Shown here in pieces: positions 5,008 to 6,081 of a stretch of DNA of 6,081 bases. The notes under the pieces were generated by a model. It did no database searches. It saw only the letters and a list, made by a program, of their open reading frames with translations, and was not told the origin of the DNA. The DNA comes from Bog-756 sp036511155 (GTDB lineage Bacteria > Actinomycetota > Acidimicrobiia > Acidimicrobiales > RAAP-2): NCBI GenBank assembly GCA_036511155.1, contig DATCCR010000176.1, forward strand, positions 1-6,081. Direction: 5' to 3'. Made by a program: the position numbers and the translations under genes. Position 1 is the first letter of the stretch, and each line of letters begins with the position of its first letter.

Positions 5008-6081
5008 GTGAGCAACGATCCCCTCCATGGAGCTGCGACGGGCCCGGAGGACAGGCCGGAGTCGCAGTACTTCGCCCGCCAGCTCTCCGATCTCGACTTC
5101 AACGACCGCCTGCTCGACCTGGTGGCCGAGGCCGACCTCCCGCTGCTGGAGCGGGTGAAGTTCCTCATCCTCTTCTCCGAGCGGATCGACGAGTTCTTCC
5201 AGGTCCAGGTGGCAGGCCTGCGCCGGCAGGTGGTGGCCGGCATCACCAGCCGGGCCCTCAACGGCAGCACTCCCGAGCAGCTCCTGGCCGACGTGCGGGC
5301 CTCGCTCGAGCGCATGGTGCGCCGCCAGGAGACGCTGCTGCTCGACACCCTCACCCCGTCGCTGGCTGCCGAGGGGATCGAGCTCAGCAATTGGGACGAC
5401 CTCGACGGGGCTGACCGGGACTACCTCCACGACCTGTTCGACCGCCTCATCCTGCCGGTGGTGACGCCGCTCACCGTCGACCCGAGCCACCCCTTCCCCT
5501 ACATCTCCAATCTCTCGCTCAATATCGGGGTCGAGGTCCGCAGCCGCCTGGACGACGGCGCCCGGTTCGCCCGGGTGAAGATCCCGCCCAACGTCGACCG
5601 GCTGCTGCCGTTGCCCGGCGGCCAGCGCTTCGTCCCCCTCGAGCAGGTCATGGTGGCCTTCCTCAACGAGCTGTTCCCGGGCATGGACGTGGGCGAGGCC
5701 TGTGTCTTCCGGGTCACCCGGGACGCCGACCTGGCCCTCGACGACGACGCCGCCGACGACCTCCTCCTCGCCCTCCAGGAGGAGCTCCGCCGCCGCCGCT
5801 TCCTGCCCGTGGTCCGCCTGGAGATCGACTCCCGCACCTCCGAGGCGTCGATCGACCGCCTGACCGAGGAGCTCGGGCTCGGGGTCGATGATGTCTACCG
5901 CTTCGCCGGCCCGCTCGGGCTCGGGTGCCTGTGGGCCATCCACGGGCTCGACCGCCCGGACCTTCACGACCGGCCGTGGACGCCGCTCGTCCCGCCCGCC
6001 TTCACCACGGTGGAACGCGACGAAGGGGCCAGCATCTTCACCGTCCTCGACCGTCAGGACGTCCTCGTCCACCACCCCTAC
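5008..6081 (+). CDS. ppk1: polyphosphate kinase 1, N-terminal 358 residues, cut by window edge
   Basis: Reversibly transfers the gamma phosphate of ATP onto polyphosphate chains. The visible part covers the N-terminal helical domain (about residues 20-125: DLDFNDRLLDL at 28-38, LPLLERVKFLILFSERIDEFF at 44-64) and the following middle domain (about 130-315: LPVVTPLTVDPSHPFPYISN at 149-168, VFRVTRDADLAL at 233-244). It ends at the conserved DVLVHHPY (351-358), which in PPK1 leads into the first phospholipase-D-like catalytic domain. The phosphorylated His and the other catalytic residues lie beyond the window, so activity cannot be judged. The start is GTG at 5008: it follows a TANNNT box, and the next in-frame Met is only at residue 103, well inside the conserved region. 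One point differs from E. coli: the SNLDEFF motif with ATP-binding Asn45 reads SERIDEFF, placing Arg59 at the Asn position. The gene is divergent from ppa, which links polyphosphate synthesis and pyrophosphate removal by position. Confidence 0.96.
   Translation, partial: MSNDPLHGAATGPEDRPESQYFARQLSDLDFNDRLLDLVAEADLPLLERVKFLILFSERIDEFFQVQVAGLRRQVVAGITSRALNGSTPEQLLADVRASLERMVRRQETLLLDTLTPSLAAEGIELSNWDDLDGADRDYLHDLFDRLILPVVTPLTVDPSHPFPYISNLSLNIGVEVRSRLDDGARFARVKIPPNVDRLLPLPGGQRFVPLEQVMVAFLNELFPGMDVGEACVFRVTRDADLALDDDAADDLLLALQEELRRRRFLPVVRLEIDSRTSEASIDRLTEELGLGVDDVYRFAGPLGLGCLWAIHGLDRPDLHDRPWTPLVPPAFTTVERDEGASIFTVLDRQDVLVHHPY

Noticed and set aside
4624..6075. 483-codon minus-strand open frame opposite ppk1 and running into ppa
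   Set aside because: It is the antisense of conserved PPK1 sequence, very rich in Glu, Val and Gly from complementing Leu/Asp/Arg codons, and overlaps ppa in another frame. A long stop-free antisense frame is normal at this GC content.

Overview
The window is high-GC DNA (about two thirds G+C) with densely packed short operons. It looks like an actinobacterial chromosome, possibly the class Acidimicrobiia. This rests on the protein flavour of the polyphosphate kinase, the pyrophosphatase and the phosphotransferase/DUF7064-type pair, and on a TANNNT element placed for a leaderless transcript. The taxonomic call is inference; no marker gene in the window settles it.

Layout. (1) Positions 1-1807, minus strand: an aminoglycoside-phosphotransferase-like gene that runs off the left edge. 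Its ATG overlaps the stop of the gene upstream of it, a 332-residue DUF7064/DUF7065-like protein, so the two are probably translationally coupled. (2) Positions 1808-3199: no intact gene. It holds the decayed remains of a TauD/TfdA-type 2-oxoglutarate/Fe(II) dioxygenase on the minus strand, with a frameshift, an internal deletion and a nonsense codon. (3) Positions 3200-3273, minus strand: tRNA-Ala(UGC) with the G3:U70 identity pair. (4) Positions 3548-4372, plus strand: an ArdC-like protein with an N-terminal ssDNA-binding-type domain and a C-terminal HExxH metallopeptidase domain. (5) Positions 4385-4882, minus strand: family I inorganic pyrophosphatase, convergent with the ArdC-like gene. 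(6) Positions 5008-6081, plus strand: the N-terminal 358 residues of polyphosphate kinase 1, divergent from the pyrophosphatase and cut by the right edge.

How the genes work together. The divergent pyrophosphatase and polyphosphate kinase pair puts two parts of phosphoanhydride metabolism around one 125-base intergenic region. That region contains an 8+8-base perfect inverted repeat and a -10-like box placed for a leaderless ppk transcript. The phosphotransferase and DUF7064-like proteins form a separate small-molecule unit of unknown substrate.

The most unusual signal is a diverged copy of the 3' end of the tRNA-Ala gene and its trailer (22 of 24 bases identical, same orientation). It lies 1.28 kb away on the 3' side of the tRNA and brackets the decayed dioxygenase. 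This is the geometry left by site-specific integration into a tRNA gene, although no integrase is visible. The antirestriction-like ArdC gene sits on the other side of the same tRNA.
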